DNA of 64,000 nucleotides, taken from assembly GCF_003403095.1 (NCBI RefSeq), contig NZ_CP031555.1, positions 62,001 to 126,000 of the forward strand. The letters are read 5' to 3'. The DNA comes from Thalassospira indica (lineage in GTDB: Bacteria > Pseudomonadota > Alphaproteobacteria > Rhodospirillales > Thalassospiraceae). The notes below the pieces were generated by a model. It saw only the letters and a list, made by a program, of their open reading frames with translations, was not told where the DNA came from and made no database searches. Shown here one piece after another: positions 1 to 9,076 of this stretch (position 1 is its first letter; each line of letters starts with the position of its first letter). The translations under genes were made by a program, and so were the position numbers.

Positions 1-2
1 TT

Positions 3-329
3 GAAGCGCATTTCTCTAGAACACAAGGCGAGATAGAGCCGGTACGAGAGTTTCTCAAACAACTTGATCAACCGGATCGTAAAAGCGTTGGTGAGGATAT
101 TGCTACTGTAGAATATGGTTGGCCGCTAGGCATGCCGACTTGCAGACCGCTTGGCAACAGACTTTGGGAAGCACTAAGCAATATCTCCAGCAAGCGAATT
201 GTCAGGGTTATTTTATGTATCGCGAACCAATCAGTCCTTTTACTCCACGCCCTCACTAAGAAGACGCAAAAAACGCCGCCCGAAGATATGAACCTTGCAC
301 TCTTGCGCAACAAGGAACTTGAGAAATGA
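3..329 (+). CDS. HigB/RelE-type toxin (phage Gp49-like), 5' end outside window
   Basis: The open frame runs in from the left edge and ends in a TGA that overlaps the ATG of the next gene (ATGA), the usual layout of a toxin-antitoxin pair. The visible part (about 108 codons) has the signature of phage-derived Gp49-like toxins: a GWPLGMP segment, then CRPLGNRLWE, then a basic VRVILCIA strand, and an LLHALTKKTQKTP stretch near the end. Members of this family are ribosome-associated mRNA interferases. The internal ATG at 132 is not the true start, because family similarity begins upstream of it. The missing N-terminus is a window effect, not evidence of truncation. Confidence 0.8.
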   Translation, partial: EAHFSRTQGEIEPVREFLKQLDQPDRKSVGEDIATVEYGWPLGMPTCRPLGNRLWEALSNISSKRIVRVILCIANQSVLLLHALTKKTQKTPPEDMNLALLRNKELEK

Positions 330-604
330 ATGATCACATTGGTTCTTCCTTTGATGATTTCCTCGAAGAGGGGGGCATTCAGGAAGAAGTGGAAAATGTC
401 GCCATTAAGCGAGTTCTCGCATGGCAGCTTCGTCAGGAAATGGATAAGAAACGTTTGAGCAAAACAATGATGGCCCGAGCGATGAAGACAAGCCGCGCTC
501 AACTTGATCGATTGCTTGATGACACAAATGACAAGGTGCAGCTTGATACCATGATCCGCGGCGCTAAAGCTGTCGGTCGTAAGCTCAAGCTTGAATTGGC
601 TTGA
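326..604 (+). CDS. XRE/HigA-type antitoxin
   Basis: This 92-aa protein overlaps the upstream toxin by 4 bp. Its C-terminal two thirds is a helix-turn-helix of the XRE class (residues about 40-85: KRLSKTMMARAMKTSRAQLDRLLDD, then a second helical stretch). The acidic N-terminus resembles that of other antitoxins that partner Gp49-like toxins. It is expected to neutralise the toxin and repress the shared promoter, which lies outside the window. The pairing is inferred from overlap and order. Confidence 0.8.
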   Translation: MNDHIGSSFDDFLEEGGIQEEVENVAIKRVLAWQLRQEMDKKRLSKTMMARAMKTSRAQLDRLLDDTNDKVQLDTMIRGAKAVGRKLKLELA

Positions 605-806
605 AGCACTAACTCATTCTTTCATTCACCCGTCGAATTCGAAAGGCGACAAATCTGATCAAACCGGGTGTCTACAATTCCAGGGGCTATTCAGTTTATC
701 ATCGGCCTCGAACCAAGCGCGAATACTCGCTTAAATGCCAAGTTTGTTTTTCTGACTTACGGTACCGACGATAAGCTTTCCTTTACGGACGAGAGGGAAT
801 GAAGGC

Positions 807-1064
807 ATGCAAAAAGTTTCAGCAACAGAACTGGCAAAGAAATTTGGTGCGTACAAATCGCGAGCACTCGTCGAGCCTCTTTGCGTGACGTGCAATGGTC
901 GTGCTGAGCTTGTGCTTATGTCGCGAACGGAGTTCCTGAAGTTGCGTAACAGCTACAGAGCGTCAATCAAAACGGTTGATCTTTCCGAGAAGGAACTCAA
1001 CTTGATCATGAATACCAAACCTGCGACGGGCTCTGAACAATATGATCACGAAGTGGTTGATTGA
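807..1064 (+). CDS. Phd/YefM-family antitoxin, no toxin partner found
   Basis: The 85-aa product starts with the typical Phd/YefM fold pattern: an alternating helix-strand segment (VSATELAKKFGAYKSRAL), then a VTCNGRAELVLMSRTEFLKL strand-helix unit that binds DNA in this family. The start ATG follows a GAGGGAATGAAGG stretch that can serve as ribosome binding site. In most genomes such a gene is followed by a PemK- or Doc-type toxin. Here the next 210 bp hold only a 61-codon frame without toxin features, and then the vsr gene on the other strand. It is probably an orphan left at the edge of the accessory region. Confidence 0.7.
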   Translation: MQKVSATELAKKFGAYKSRALVEPLCVTCNGRAELVLMSRTEFLKLRNSYRASIKTVDLSEKELNLIMNTKPATGSEQYDHEVVD

Positions 1065-1276
1065 AAGAACACCATTGCGGGCAGCACAATCAGATCAGCT
1101 TCTTCACGACTGCTTTTCGTCCAAGAGAAGTAAAAAATCCATAAAATCAATTTCTTATCATATATTCAGTTTGCGCAAAGGGCCACAAACTTCGAAGATC
1201 ATGTGTCGAATTTTACTTGTAGTGTAAGTTTGTCATGCAGCAAACTGGATATCACGGTCCAAGGTAGTCACCTAGG

Positions 1277-1744
1277 CTAGCGTTGATTGCTGCCCTTCTG
1301 AGACGCCCCAAATTCGGCATTCTTATTCTCGGTTTGACTTAAGAAGCCAGTCAAGCCGTCAATCAATTCAACATCAATCTTTGACCCAATAGCACACTCC
1401 CATACAATTGCAGTGCGCCAACCTAGGTTATGCAATTCCTTTATCGCTGTTTTATCTCTCTTGGTATTGGCCGCAAATTTTTTAGTCCAGAAATCAGTGT
1501 TTGTTGCCGGCGTCGTCGCTTTTTTGCAGTCCGGATGACGATGCCAAAAGCAACCATGCACAAAAATCACAACTCGCCACTTCGGCAGCACTATGTCCGG
1601 TGAACCTGGCAACAGACGTACATTGAGCCTGTAGCGGTAGCCCATAGCGTGCAGTGCTTTTCTCAGCAGAATCTCTGGCTTCGTGTTTCTGCTCCTGATG
1701 CCTGACATCATTCTGGAGCGAATTTTGGGGTCGACGATATCCAT
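1277..1744 (-). CDS. vsr: Very short patch repair endonuclease (Vsr)
   Basis: The 155-aa protein is a full-length Vsr endonuclease. It has the N-terminal MSGIRSRNTKPE motif, the catalytic Asp in GSPDIVLPKW (about residue 50), and the zinc/metal cluster GCFWHRHPDC (residues about 64-73). Vsr nicks T:G mismatches that arise when 5-methylcytosine deaminates, so it normally accompanies a C5-cytosine methyltransferase. It is transcribed divergently from the methyltransferase at 1836 with about 90 bp between them, so the two probably share a regulatory region. Confidence 0.93.
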   Translation of the reverse strand: MDIVDPKIRSRMMSGIRSRNTKPEILLRKALHAMGYRYRLNVRLLPGSPDIVLPKWRVVIFVHGCFWHRHPDCKKATTPATNTDFWTKKFAANTKRDKTAIKELHNLGWRTAIVWECAIGSKIDVELIDGLTGFLSQTENKNAEFGASQKGSNQR

Positions 1745-1835
1745 GATGTAACGAACTTAGCGCAATCAAACTTATTTTCCACCTGGTTACATTTGGTGAA
1801 ACCTGGTAAAAGGCTCGACATTATGGGGAGAAACG

Positions 1836-3329
1836 ATGTCCAAAGATTTTGCCATCATTGATTTGTTCGCCGGGCCAGGGGGGTTGGGTGAAGGATTTTC
1901 AAAGGCAGGACGAGACGAGGAAACCTCAATGAAGACCCATCTCTCAATCGAGATGGATGACCATGCAATTCAAACATTGCGACTGAGAGCCTTCCTGCGG
2001 TCCTTTGACCGATTTCCCCAAGAATATTACGACGCTATCAATAGTGGTCTTGAGCTTCCAGACTGGGCTGAGCTCTATCCCAACAATTGGAAAGTTGCTG
2101 CCGAGGAGGTACGTCAACTTGTTTTGGGAAGCGATGGCGTATTCGAGGAACTGGCAACCGAGCTTGATCAAGTACGCGAACGCCATCATGGCGATACTAT
2201 CTTGATCGGAGGACCTCCATGCCAGGCATATTCCTTGGTTGGAAGATCGAGAAATCGAGGCAAGGAAGGTTACGTTCCCGAGGATGATAATCGGCATTTT
2301 CTATATCGGGAGTATGTGCGCATTCTAGACCGGCTTCGCCCTGCGGCCTTTGTGATGGAAAATGTTAAGGGGATGCTCTCGAGCCAAATTAATGGCGGTC
2401 GGATTTTCAGCAAAGTCCTCGATGATCTTGAGGAGGCGGGAGACGGGTACCGTTTGTTACCGCTCGCAGCTTCCTCCCCACCCGACGGCTTCCGAGCTTC
2501 GGCCAACGACTTTCTGATACGGTCAGAAGACTTCGGAGTTCCACAAGCCCGCCATCGAGTAATCATTCTCGGAGTTCGGGCGGATCTGGCACAACGCCTG
2601 AAACTTGATGGCCCGCTTCTCGGCAAACCCCAAAAGCAGGTCAACGTGGGCAGTGCAATTGGTGGCCTTTCGCGTCTCCGAAGTGGACTTAGCCGCGGCG
2701 ACACGACAGAAGCTTGGAAAACTACAATAGTTGAACAGGCTATGCGCATTTCCAGAACAGGAAGCATTCCAAAAGAAGTGAGGAATATCGCGCAAAGAAT
2801 TTCTTCTGCCAAAAACTTGCCTGAAGAGAGGTCAAGTAGCGAGAAGATGATTGCTGGTGATATGCCAAAACATCTCCTCGAGTGGTTCGATGATGAACGA
2901 CTTCGTGCAACAATGCATCATGAGACCCGAGGACACATCCCGGACGATATTGGCCGCTACCTTTTCTCTTCTGCCTTTTCGAGCGCGTACGCACGTTCCC
3001 CGAAGCTGGACGAGTTTCCAGTGTTTTTGCTGCCAGCTCATAAGAACCGGGATTCTGGACATTTTTCCGACCGCTTTCGTACCCAAGTTTCAGGGCGCCC
3101 GTCTACTACCGTCACGAGCCACATATCCAAGGATGGTCACTATTTTATCCATCCCGATCCAACCCAGTGCCGCTCACTCACCGTGAGGGAGGCTGCACGC
3201 TTGCAAACATTCCCTGACAACTATTTGTTCTGCGGGCCGAGAACCAAACAATATCATCAAGTAGGTAACGCGGTACCACCGTACTTGGCTTGGCAAATAG
3301 CTAAAGCGGTTTACAAAATCTTGAGATGA
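1836..3329 (+). CDS. dcm: DNA (cytosine-5-)-methyltransferase
   Basis: The 497-aa enzyme carries the C5-methyltransferase motifs in the usual order. Motif I for S-adenosylmethionine is LFAGPGGLGEGF (residues 10-21). Motif IV, GGPPCQAYSL, has the catalytic Cys at about 129. Motif VI is MENVKGM (about 174-180), motif VIII is QARHRVIILG, and motif X is QVGNAVPPYLAW near the C-terminus. The stretch between motifs VIII and IX is the variable target-recognition region. A GGGGAG ribosome site precedes the ATG. With vsr and the AIPR/PD-(D/E)XK/Z1/MORC genes it forms one defence cluster, and it probably marks self DNA. The symbol is by family; the target sequence cannot be read from the protein. Confidence 0.93.
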   Translation: MSKDFAIIDLFAGPGGLGEGFSKAGRDEETSMKTHLSIEMDDHAIQTLRLRAFLRSFDRFPQEYYDAINSGLELPDWAELYPNNWKVAAEEVRQLVLGSDGVFEELATELDQVRERHHGDTILIGGPPCQAYSLVGRSRNRGKEGYVPEDDNRHFLYREYVRILDRLRPAAFVMENVKGMLSSQINGGRIFSKVLDDLEEAGDGYRLLPLAASSPPDGFRASANDFLIRSEDFGVPQARHRVIILGVRADLAQRLKLDGPLLGKPQKQVNVGSAIGGLSRLRSGLSRGDTTEAWKTTIVEQAMRISRTGSIPKEVRNIAQRISSAKNLPEERSSSEKMIAGDMPKHLLEWFDDERLRATMHHETRGHIPDDIGRYLFSSAFSSAYARSPKLDEFPVFLLPAHKNRDSGHFSDRFRTQVSGRPSTTVTSHISKDGHYFIHPDPTQCRSLTVREAARLQTFPDNYLFCGPRTKQYHQVGNAVPPYLAWQIAKAVYKILR

Positions 3330-3346
3330 AGAAAGCCCAAACGTTG

Positions 3347-3398
3347 GCCTAATCAGATAGAGCGAAAGCGGTCTCTAACCAAGCGTCTCAGATTAGGC
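3347..3398. terminator. Possible bidirectional terminator between convergent genes
   Basis: An 8-bp inverted repeat (GCCTAATC at 3347-3354, GATTAGGC at 3391-3398) encloses a second short stem (AGAGCGAAAGCGGTCTCT). It lies exactly between the convergent methyltransferase and AIPR genes. There is no clear U-run, so termination is an inference from position. Confidence 0.3.
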
Positions 3399-3417
3399 AA
3401 AAATGTGCGGATAAAGC

Positions 3418-5481
3418 CTATGCGTCTTCTTGATTTACTGCAAAGCCTAGGCTCTGCGCTTCGCTGAGGATCTTCTGCCCCTGAACCGCCTGCTTCCGAC
3501 TTGGCTTACGTCCCTGAGACGCGAGATGCCCAAGACTAAATGACAGACTTCTCTGCCATCCCTGCAGATTATGGGTCTCTTTTGCCCAGCTTGAGATCCC
3601 GAACCACGTATCAGCAGGCACGTGCGCCATTGCGTCTATAAGCGCGGCCTCCTCCGAACTAGGCGCGTCTGCCGTATGTGTGCCTTTCTTCAGCCTGTTG
3701 GCGGGCCTTGATGACAGTCCCTTGGAAATTGCTTCAGGCACATCCAGCTCTGTTTCTCTGAACCGCTCCCAGCACAGATCTTTCTTACACCACTCACCAA
3801 TGTTCTGGCCATTTGGGGCATTCGTGATGTGCTTGTGAGCGAGAACTGTGATTTCCTCAATAAATGCTGCCAGCGCTTCAGGGAGATCCTGACTCTCCCA
3901 TATCTCCTCCAGATCAACCCTCTGAGCCGTACAGTGACTGAGCAAAGCGAGGGAATATGCCACAATCTGAGACCGGTACCCGCCGAACTTCTGTCGGGTA
4001 ACAATACGCTCCGTCTCCTTAAACAAGATTGCTTTAGCGACGAGGCGTCTGAAGTACTCTTCATCAACCTCTATGCCGCCACGCTCATCAAGCTTGGCCA
4101 TGAAATAGAGAAAACTTTTCTGCGCCCCACGCGCCACTATCTGCGGAAGCTGTGACCAGGCATTTTCAAATTTCCCCAGATCAGTCTTAGTAAACATCTG
4201 CCGGCGTGGGTTAATAGCCTCCCATGCTTTCTGCCGTGCCGGCGTCCCCTCACGCGTTTTGCTATCCAAATACTGGCCACGGGCTCTCTCAAAGAACCAA
4301 CGTGTCTGTTTCTGGAGACCTCTCTTCGGCGGGGCCCAAGTCTTTCTTGAAACTTCTTCAAGCTTTACGTGGAAGGGGTCGTTGGAAGTGAAATCCGCCT
4401 TGTTCACCTTGTTCTGACTGTTGGCAAAAAGAGAAATTTTAGGAGCAACCTCGTCGACGTACTCGGTCCCAGTGATCTCGGTAATCTTCACAGGTATGAA
4501 TATCTTCGAAATATCATATTTGTCCTTTGTGGCCGCCCGGTATATTGAGCCGGTAGTCTGTCCCCCGTTTACGATCTGAAAATCATCAGTAGATGATATC
4601 TCAAAATTATCTATGCCATTCTCTTCACCGGTCACACCTCTGACAACAATCGAAAGCCCATTGTTATAGGCAACAAACATATCAGACTCTTCCTGGATTG
4701 TTTTTCTGATACCCTTGTTCACATCGCCCCTGAGCTGAAGAAAACTTCGGACATTCCGCTCGAGCAGGCGGGGACCATGGCGCAGATAAAGGTCCACAAT
4801 TGTCTGGCCGGTGAGCATAGACATAAAGCACCGGTATTTTTCAGAGGTCTGCGGGACAGCCAGACACCTGAGAGGCTGGCCTGTCAGATCCTCAAAATTT
4901 ACCTTGATCGGCTCATGGCCCGCGTTCGACACATCAGCCCGGTATAACCGACGCAGATCCCAGACATGATGGGATATTTCAATCTCGCCAATCCTGAAAT
5001 CCTCAATTGCCTCAATTTTTGTAAGCCCGTCGGTCACGAGGAATAATCGTGCTGAAACAAGATCACGCCGCGAAGACCAGATTGCCCAAGCCATGTCATA
5101 GCCATCAGACGCCTCCTCAAGAGACTTGTGATATCCATCAAGCGCCTTCTCGAGGAAAGATCTTACGCGTTTGAATGCTGTATCAACATCCGTTTTTGTT
5201 ACGCTTTCTAGGGCCTCCGTAAGCCTTGCATCAGTGACAAAAAGGTCAAGCCTGTCTCCGTCCTCGGAGACATAAAAGCCATTCGCCTTTACTCCGCGGG
5301 CCTGATGATAGGAAATCTCGGCATCCTCTATCTCACCAATATCCACCAGATACTCAATGAAGACCTGGGTGAGTTCATCTTCACGCAACGCCCCTTCTTC
5401 ATGAGCGTCCGCTCTGGCGATAACCTCCTGAACGAAGTCCCGCTGAAACCTTTCAAGATCAACAATTTCCAGATCAGCCAT
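3418..5481 (-). CDS. AIPR-family protein (abortive phage infection type)
   Basis: The 687-aa protein has the hallmark block of the AIPR family in its middle: FVAYNNGLSIVV, then FQIVNGGQTTGSIY, then a VPVKITEI-like strand and SLFANSQNKVNKADF (roughly residues 270-370). The AIPR family was named after abortive phage infection proteins, and its members occur next to restriction-modification genes. It is the last gene of the minus-strand defence operon. Its start overlaps the end of the PD-(D/E)XK gene by 8 bp, so translation is coupled. No transmembrane segment is apparent. The molecular activity is not known from sequence alone. Confidence 0.85.
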   Translation of the reverse strand: MADLEIVDLERFQRDFVQEVIARADAHEEGALREDELTQVFIEYLVDIGEIEDAEISYHQARGVKANGFYVSEDGDRLDLFVTDARLTEALESVTKTDVDTAFKRVRSFLEKALDGYHKSLEEASDGYDMAWAIWSSRRDLVSARLFLVTDGLTKIEAIEDFRIGEIEISHHVWDLRRLYRADVSNAGHEPIKVNFEDLTGQPLRCLAVPQTSEKYRCFMSMLTGQTIVDLYLRHGPRLLERNVRSFLQLRGDVNKGIRKTIQEESDMFVAYNNGLSIVVRGVTGEENGIDNFEISSTDDFQIVNGGQTTGSIYRAATKDKYDISKIFIPVKITEITGTEYVDEVAPKISLFANSQNKVNKADFTSNDPFHVKLEEVSRKTWAPPKRGLQKQTRWFFERARGQYLDSKTREGTPARQKAWEAINPRRQMFTKTDLGKFENAWSQLPQIVARGAQKSFLYFMAKLDERGGIEVDEEYFRRLVAKAILFKETERIVTRQKFGGYRSQIVAYSLALLSHCTAQRVDLEEIWESQDLPEALAAFIEEITVLAHKHITNAPNGQNIGEWCKKDLCWERFRETELDVPEAISKGLSSRPANRLKKGTHTADAPSSEEAALIDAMAHVPADTWFGISSWAKETHNLQGWQRSLSFSLGHLASQGRKPSRKQAVQGQKILSEAQSLGFAVNQEDA

Positions 5482-6493
5482 TCACACCTCCAAGCACTTC
5501 CCCGAATTTATCTCCGTCGGTTAGATAACTGCTCAGCGCATCTGCGACGATTGTATATTTGATATCACCCACCCCGGGAGGCAGATCCTTTTCAGTTAAT
5601 CTCGGAAAATTTCCTTGAACACGGTAAATCACAGGATCGGAAATCACGTATTTTTTGTCTGTGTAATCGGAGTTCGCTCCTTCTTCATATCCCCCCTCCC
5701 TCAGCCTCAGGCTGAGTTCCGCTAACGCAAGGGGTTCTTTCACCATTAATCTTCGAACTGCTTCCACGGTTTCAGCGAGTGATATTCCTGCACTACCCTC
5801 ATCAAGTCGGATATGCGCAAGGAAAAGATACTGGTGCGGCTTATCATCCAGTTGCTTCTCACTGTTTATCTTAAGAACAGAATGCCTTTTCGTGATTGTG
5901 GTCTTCACCTCAACCGCAGTCTCGGCACATATGAAATCCTGGTGCGAGCCTGAAGGGCCATACCACGAGAAAACCGCGTCTGTTGCTGAAACGGGGCCGA
6001 TCATGCGCTCCTTCAGGAATACCAGTTCCCCTAAAAGACCCCTTTGCTTTTCTGGTGACAGCCCCTTGCCACCTCCACCCTCCATCATCCGCTTCCAGCG
6101 GGCCAGATAATCCAAGGCCTCTCGGAATGCAGCTTCTTCATCAGCAACTCGGGACAGCTGCTCTGTGAGCGAAGCTGCAAAGGTCGCGAAAAGATCTTCA
6201 AATTCCTTTTCTTCAAGAACCAGAAAGAGACAGAGACACCCCTCTGGTACACCTGGAACATCAGAAACCTGGACTTTGATCCCTTTCGTGGAGGGAGACT
6301 TGATTTTCTCGTTGCCGCCGGATTTGGTTCCCTCAACGATAATCGCACGATTTCCGGTCGGCCATGTTATGGCAAGGAAGAGCTTTACTTTGCAATCCTT
6401 GGCGATCCTCCTACGGGTCATTCCGCTCTGAGGTTGCGGGTCTGCCTCCGCGATGAGCTCTGCCCAGACCTTTTGGGGCTCCTTATTCTTCAT
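5474..6493 (-). CDS. PD-(D/E)XK motif protein (DUF4420-like nuclease)
   Basis: The 339-aa protein contains a PD-(D/E)XK-type active-site pattern in its second half: an Asp in GSHQDFICA, then the E-V-K triad in ETAVEVKTT. This matches the nuclease-fold proteins found with Z1-domain and AIPR genes. The ATG overlaps the TGA of the upstream Z1 reading frame (ATGA at 6490-6493), and its own end overlaps the AIPR start, so the three were made as one translationally coupled operon. It is the most likely DNA-cleaving subunit of the system. Because a transposon splits the Z1 gene upstream, normal operon expression should now be interrupted. Confidence 0.8.
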   Translation of the reverse strand: MKNKEPQKVWAELIAEADPQPQSGMTRRRIAKDCKVKLFLAITWPTGNRAIIVEGTKSGGNEKIKSPSTKGIKVQVSDVPGVPEGCLCLFLVLEEKEFEDLFATFAASLTEQLSRVADEEAAFREALDYLARWKRMMEGGGGKGLSPEKQRGLLGELVFLKERMIGPVSATDAVFSWYGPSGSHQDFICAETAVEVKTTITKRHSVLKINSEKQLDDKPHQYLFLAHIRLDEGSAGISLAETVEAVRRLMVKEPLALAELSLRLREGGYEEGANSDYTDKKYVISDPVIYRVQGNFPRLTEKDLPPGVGDIKYTIVADALSSYLTDGDKFGEVLGGVNG

Positions 6494-7964
6494 TCGAACA
6501 ACTCCTCAAGTGCCCGAACACTGGTCTCAGCGTAATCGATGAGCGGAGCATTTTCGTCATACGGGAAACTGACAGCAAAACCCATCAACGGGCGCTCAAT
6601 CCCCTTAACATGGATCGGATATATAAGCAGAAGACCATCAGTTACTGCTCTCTGACGGCGGACCCAAACACCCGAGGGTTTATCAGGCTCCTTGCCCTTG
6701 CTTCCCTTTTCCCTCCAGCATCTCCGGGTTTCTTCAAGCGCAGCAGCGAATTGTTCATCATTAAGATCCATCCACTCATCTTTCGGATCCACTAGACGCC
6801 CGATGGAGTACTTGGAATCGGTTTCTATTTTGCTTTCACGCGTCAGAAGTCCGACTTCATGCCCGCCGATACGCTCGGGGTCCACCTGTGAGCGAGAGGA
6901 AGAAACCAGTCGTACAGACCAGTTAGTGAGCTTCTCTGCGGCAACCCGGTTTTCGACGTATTGAGATATCGCCGTGCTGTTCGCCTTCCACGACTCACGA
7001 GAGGTTGTAGCGGATTTAAAAAGATCTATTACTTTTGCTGCCTCAACGTTGCGCCAGTCACGGGTGTTATTTTCTCCACGGGAATGCTCCTCACCAAGAG
7101 ATCGGATAAAGCCCTCGAAGACTTCAAAATTCTGTTTTGGCACCGGGTCATTGATATCAAAAGCCACCGTTTCTGATATTGTCCCCGAAAAACCAGCCCG
7201 GATTTTTCGGCTCGCGCGCATTTTATTGGCAGCGGTAATAAGCAACCCGTCCGGATGGGTCCGTACCCTGTTCGTATATTCAAGCGGTGTCATGCCTCTG
7301 GAGAAGATATGATCAAACTCCTCCCTAAGCTCGGACGTCGCAGTTGCAATGTGCCGGTACCACTTGATCAGCTCAGGGGACGTATAAAGCCGGAGCAGGT
7401 CTGCATACCTTGGGCGGTAACCAAACCAACGGCCCATCTGCATCAGAGTATCGTACATCCGCGATGTTCTGATGAAATAACTCACACTAAGCCCCTCAAG
7501 GGTAAGACCTCGTGAAAGTTTATCGCCGCCGATTGCTATCACGTACATACCGTCGGGATGATCAACATAATCCAACGCGTCTTTTGCAGAGCCATTAATT
7601 TCCCTGACTTCAATTCGCTTGGCAGCCTTTACAATTTCCCCTTCGACGTCTTCCCAGCGAAGCGGTTTGATATCTTCTTGCGGCAGTAATTGCCGCACTT
7701 TTTTGGATGTAGGGACAAAGTCACGGTCCCAAAGATCACGGAGGTTCGAGAGAGAGTTCCCCCCTGATCCCGGATACTCCAGCTGCCGGCGTATATCATC
7801 AAACTCTTCTTTTACAATTCGCGCGACCTCGCCCTGAACGCGGGTAAATCTAGTGACATGCACCAGCATGGAATTATGTTCATTAATGTCACCTCTGGCA
7901 CGCCTTGCAGCACAGACCAGAATAAATGCGTTTATTGCTTCTATCAGAGAAGATGGCAGGTAAG
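6490..7964 (-). pseudogene. Z1-domain helicase-like protein, C-terminal half (cut by transposon)
   Basis: This is the 3' part of a Z1-domain gene. It encodes about 488 residues beginning at PSSLIEAINAF and carries the second helicase lobe: IAIGGDKLSRGLTLEGL resembles motif V, and QMGRWFGYR resembles motif VI. A longer frame can be read from 8001, but its first 15 codons come from the transposon end and are not native. The 5' half lies at 40621-41895 on the same strand. Joining the two across one copy of the 6-bp target duplication gives an uninterrupted frame through VPYLPSSLIEA, about 913 residues in all. Z1 proteins of MORC-linked restriction systems are about this long. Confidence 0.9.
7959..7964. 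repeat. Target-site duplication, left copy (GGTAAG)
   Basis: GGTAAG directly precedes the left transposon end and recurs at 40623-40628 directly after the right end. The match can be extended by one base (AGGTAAG), so the duplication is 6 bp, possibly 5-7 bp. Confidence 0.9.
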
Positions 7965-8138
7965 TGTAGAGGATTGCACTTATCGGCGGCCAAACTCGCA
8001 CTCATCGCGCATTTCTGGTTCAGATTAAGTGATTTTATCACGTGTGCCAAAGCCACTTTATCTGCGAACGAGATCAGATTAATAACCGCCAGATCGAAAT
8101 CATCGCCGTGAAATCACATTATGTGCCACTGACGATTA
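7965..8138 (+). repeat. Left terminal inverted repeat of the transposon
   Basis: The reverse complement of this segment aligns over its whole length with 40449-40622. Matching blocks include TAGAGGATTGCACTTAT at the tip, AAGTGATTTTATCAC, ATCAGATTAATAACCGCC, and GTGAAATCACATTATGTGCC near the inner edge. The repeated GATAATGTGATT/AATAATCTGATC-like blocks look like several transposase binding sites, as expected for a MuA/TniA-class transposase. Confidence 0.85.
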
Positions 8139-8294
8139 GACCGGAAAACGCTCCTATTACTGACACCTAACCTCGCTAATGAAAACGAATGTCATATCAC
8201 ACCAATCAATAAGGGAATAGCTGCAGAACTTCTTACAGCCTGTATCAATCAATAGCGACATCGCAAAGAGTGATTTTGCAAGGAATTGTCATGG

Positions 8295-8735
8295 TCAAAC
8301 TTTAGGTATGTCATGATTCTTGGCTTCGCACAGAGTATGATCGCCAAGCGTCTCTATCACTCGGCAATTTGCAATCCGCCCTCCTTTGCATTGCTCCACC
8401 ATACGCTCAAGCTCGCGTCGAAGCGCCTGAAGTCGTTTTAGACGCCGATCAACATCCTCCAACTGTTTTTTTGCTATCGCATCCGCTGCCTCGCACGAGT
8501 ATTCGGGATTGTCAGCAAGGCTTATCAAATCCCGAATGGTTTGCAATGGGAAGCCAAGCTCTCGCGCATGACGAATGAAACTAAGCCGTCTGATTGCTTC
8601 TTCGTCATACAGTCGTTGATTGCCTCCGGATCGGGATGGAGATGGCAAAAGGCCAATCTGCTCGTAATACCGAATTGTTTGCACCTTGCAACCGACGGCT
8701 TCAGCCGCGCGGCCGATTGTGAGCAAGTTCATCAT
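8295..8735 (-). CDS. MerR-family heavy-metal regulator (ZntR/CadR type)
   Basis: The start chosen (8735) follows an AAGGAG ribosome site 8 bp upstream and gives a 146-aa protein. An N-terminal MerR helix-turn-helix (LTIGRAAEAVGCKVQTIRYYEQIGLL) is followed by a dimerisation helix. The C-terminal Cys set (Cys in the SCEAADA segment, Cys in the VEQCKGG segment and NC in IANCRV) is typical of Zn/Cd/Pb sensors. It is divergent from a MerR-type promoter at 8749-8779 that once served a CDF exporter, now reduced to a stump. This is the classical zntR/czcD-like arrangement after loss of the exporter. Confidence 0.85.
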   Translation of the reverse strand: MMNLLTIGRAAEAVGCKVQTIRYYEQIGLLPSPSRSGGNQRLYDEEAIRRLSFIRHARELGFPLQTIRDLISLADNPEYSCEAADAIAKKQLEDVDRRLKRLQALRRELERMVEQCKGGRIANCRVIETLGDHTLCEAKNHDIPKV

Positions 8736-8748
8736 TCTTATTTTCTCC

Positions 8749-8779
8749 TTGAACCTATAGCTACTAGAGATAGTACCTT
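8749..8779 (+). promoter_or_regulatory. MerR-type promoter/operator with 19-bp spacer
   Basis: A -35 element TTGAAC (8749-8754) and a -10 element TACCTT (8774-8779) are separated by 19 bp holding the near-palindrome CTATAGCTACTAGAGATAG. This over-long spacer is the hallmark of promoters activated by MerR-family regulators. It points into the CDF remnant and the DsbB operon. Confidence 0.75.
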
Positions 8780-8859
8780 TCGTGAGAATTGGGAATGTAT
8801 CAAAGAGTTTTGAGACAATCATATCTGCCAGCTGCGATGATAACGAACCAAAATTCTAG

Positions 8860-9063
8860 GGTGCGTCAGAAGGTTTCCGCGACGCTATTGGAAATGTTGC
8901 CGTTTTGTTAGCAGCCAGCGGCGTCTTTGTTACAGGCACCGCATGGCCGGACTTGGTCGTCGCTGGCGTAACGACCAGGATTTTCCTTTGGTCAGCGTTG
9001 CAGATTATTACGCAGGCAGTTCGCGAAAGCCGATATTCCGTTGAAACTGATTCTGCCGACTAG
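8860..9063 (+). pseudogene. 3' remnant of a CDF (CzcD-like) cation efflux gene
   Basis: A frame without a start encodes about 63 residues that match the last transmembrane part of CDF cation exporters (GNVAVLLAASGVFVTG, then WPDLVVAGVTTRIFLWSALQII). It ends with TAG at 9061-9063. The N-terminal 80 percent of the gene is missing; what should be its upstream sequence is the MerR promoter region. The remnant overlaps the start region of dsbB. Confidence 0.8.
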
Positions 9064-9076
9064 GACAAATGATCAG

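Noticed and set aside
68..502. 144-codon frame on the minus strand
   Set aside because: It is antisense to the Gp49-like toxin and its antitoxin, both of which have strong family signatures and an ATGA overlap.
1042..1227. 61-codon frame overlapping the Phd-type gene, considered as a toxin
   Set aside because: No toxin motif, no convincing ribosome site, and composition like non-coding DNA.
7957..8001. Native N-terminus for the Z1 C-terminal fragment
   Set aside because: The first 15 codons of the longer frame are transposon-end sequence, and the true upstream part is at 40621-41895.
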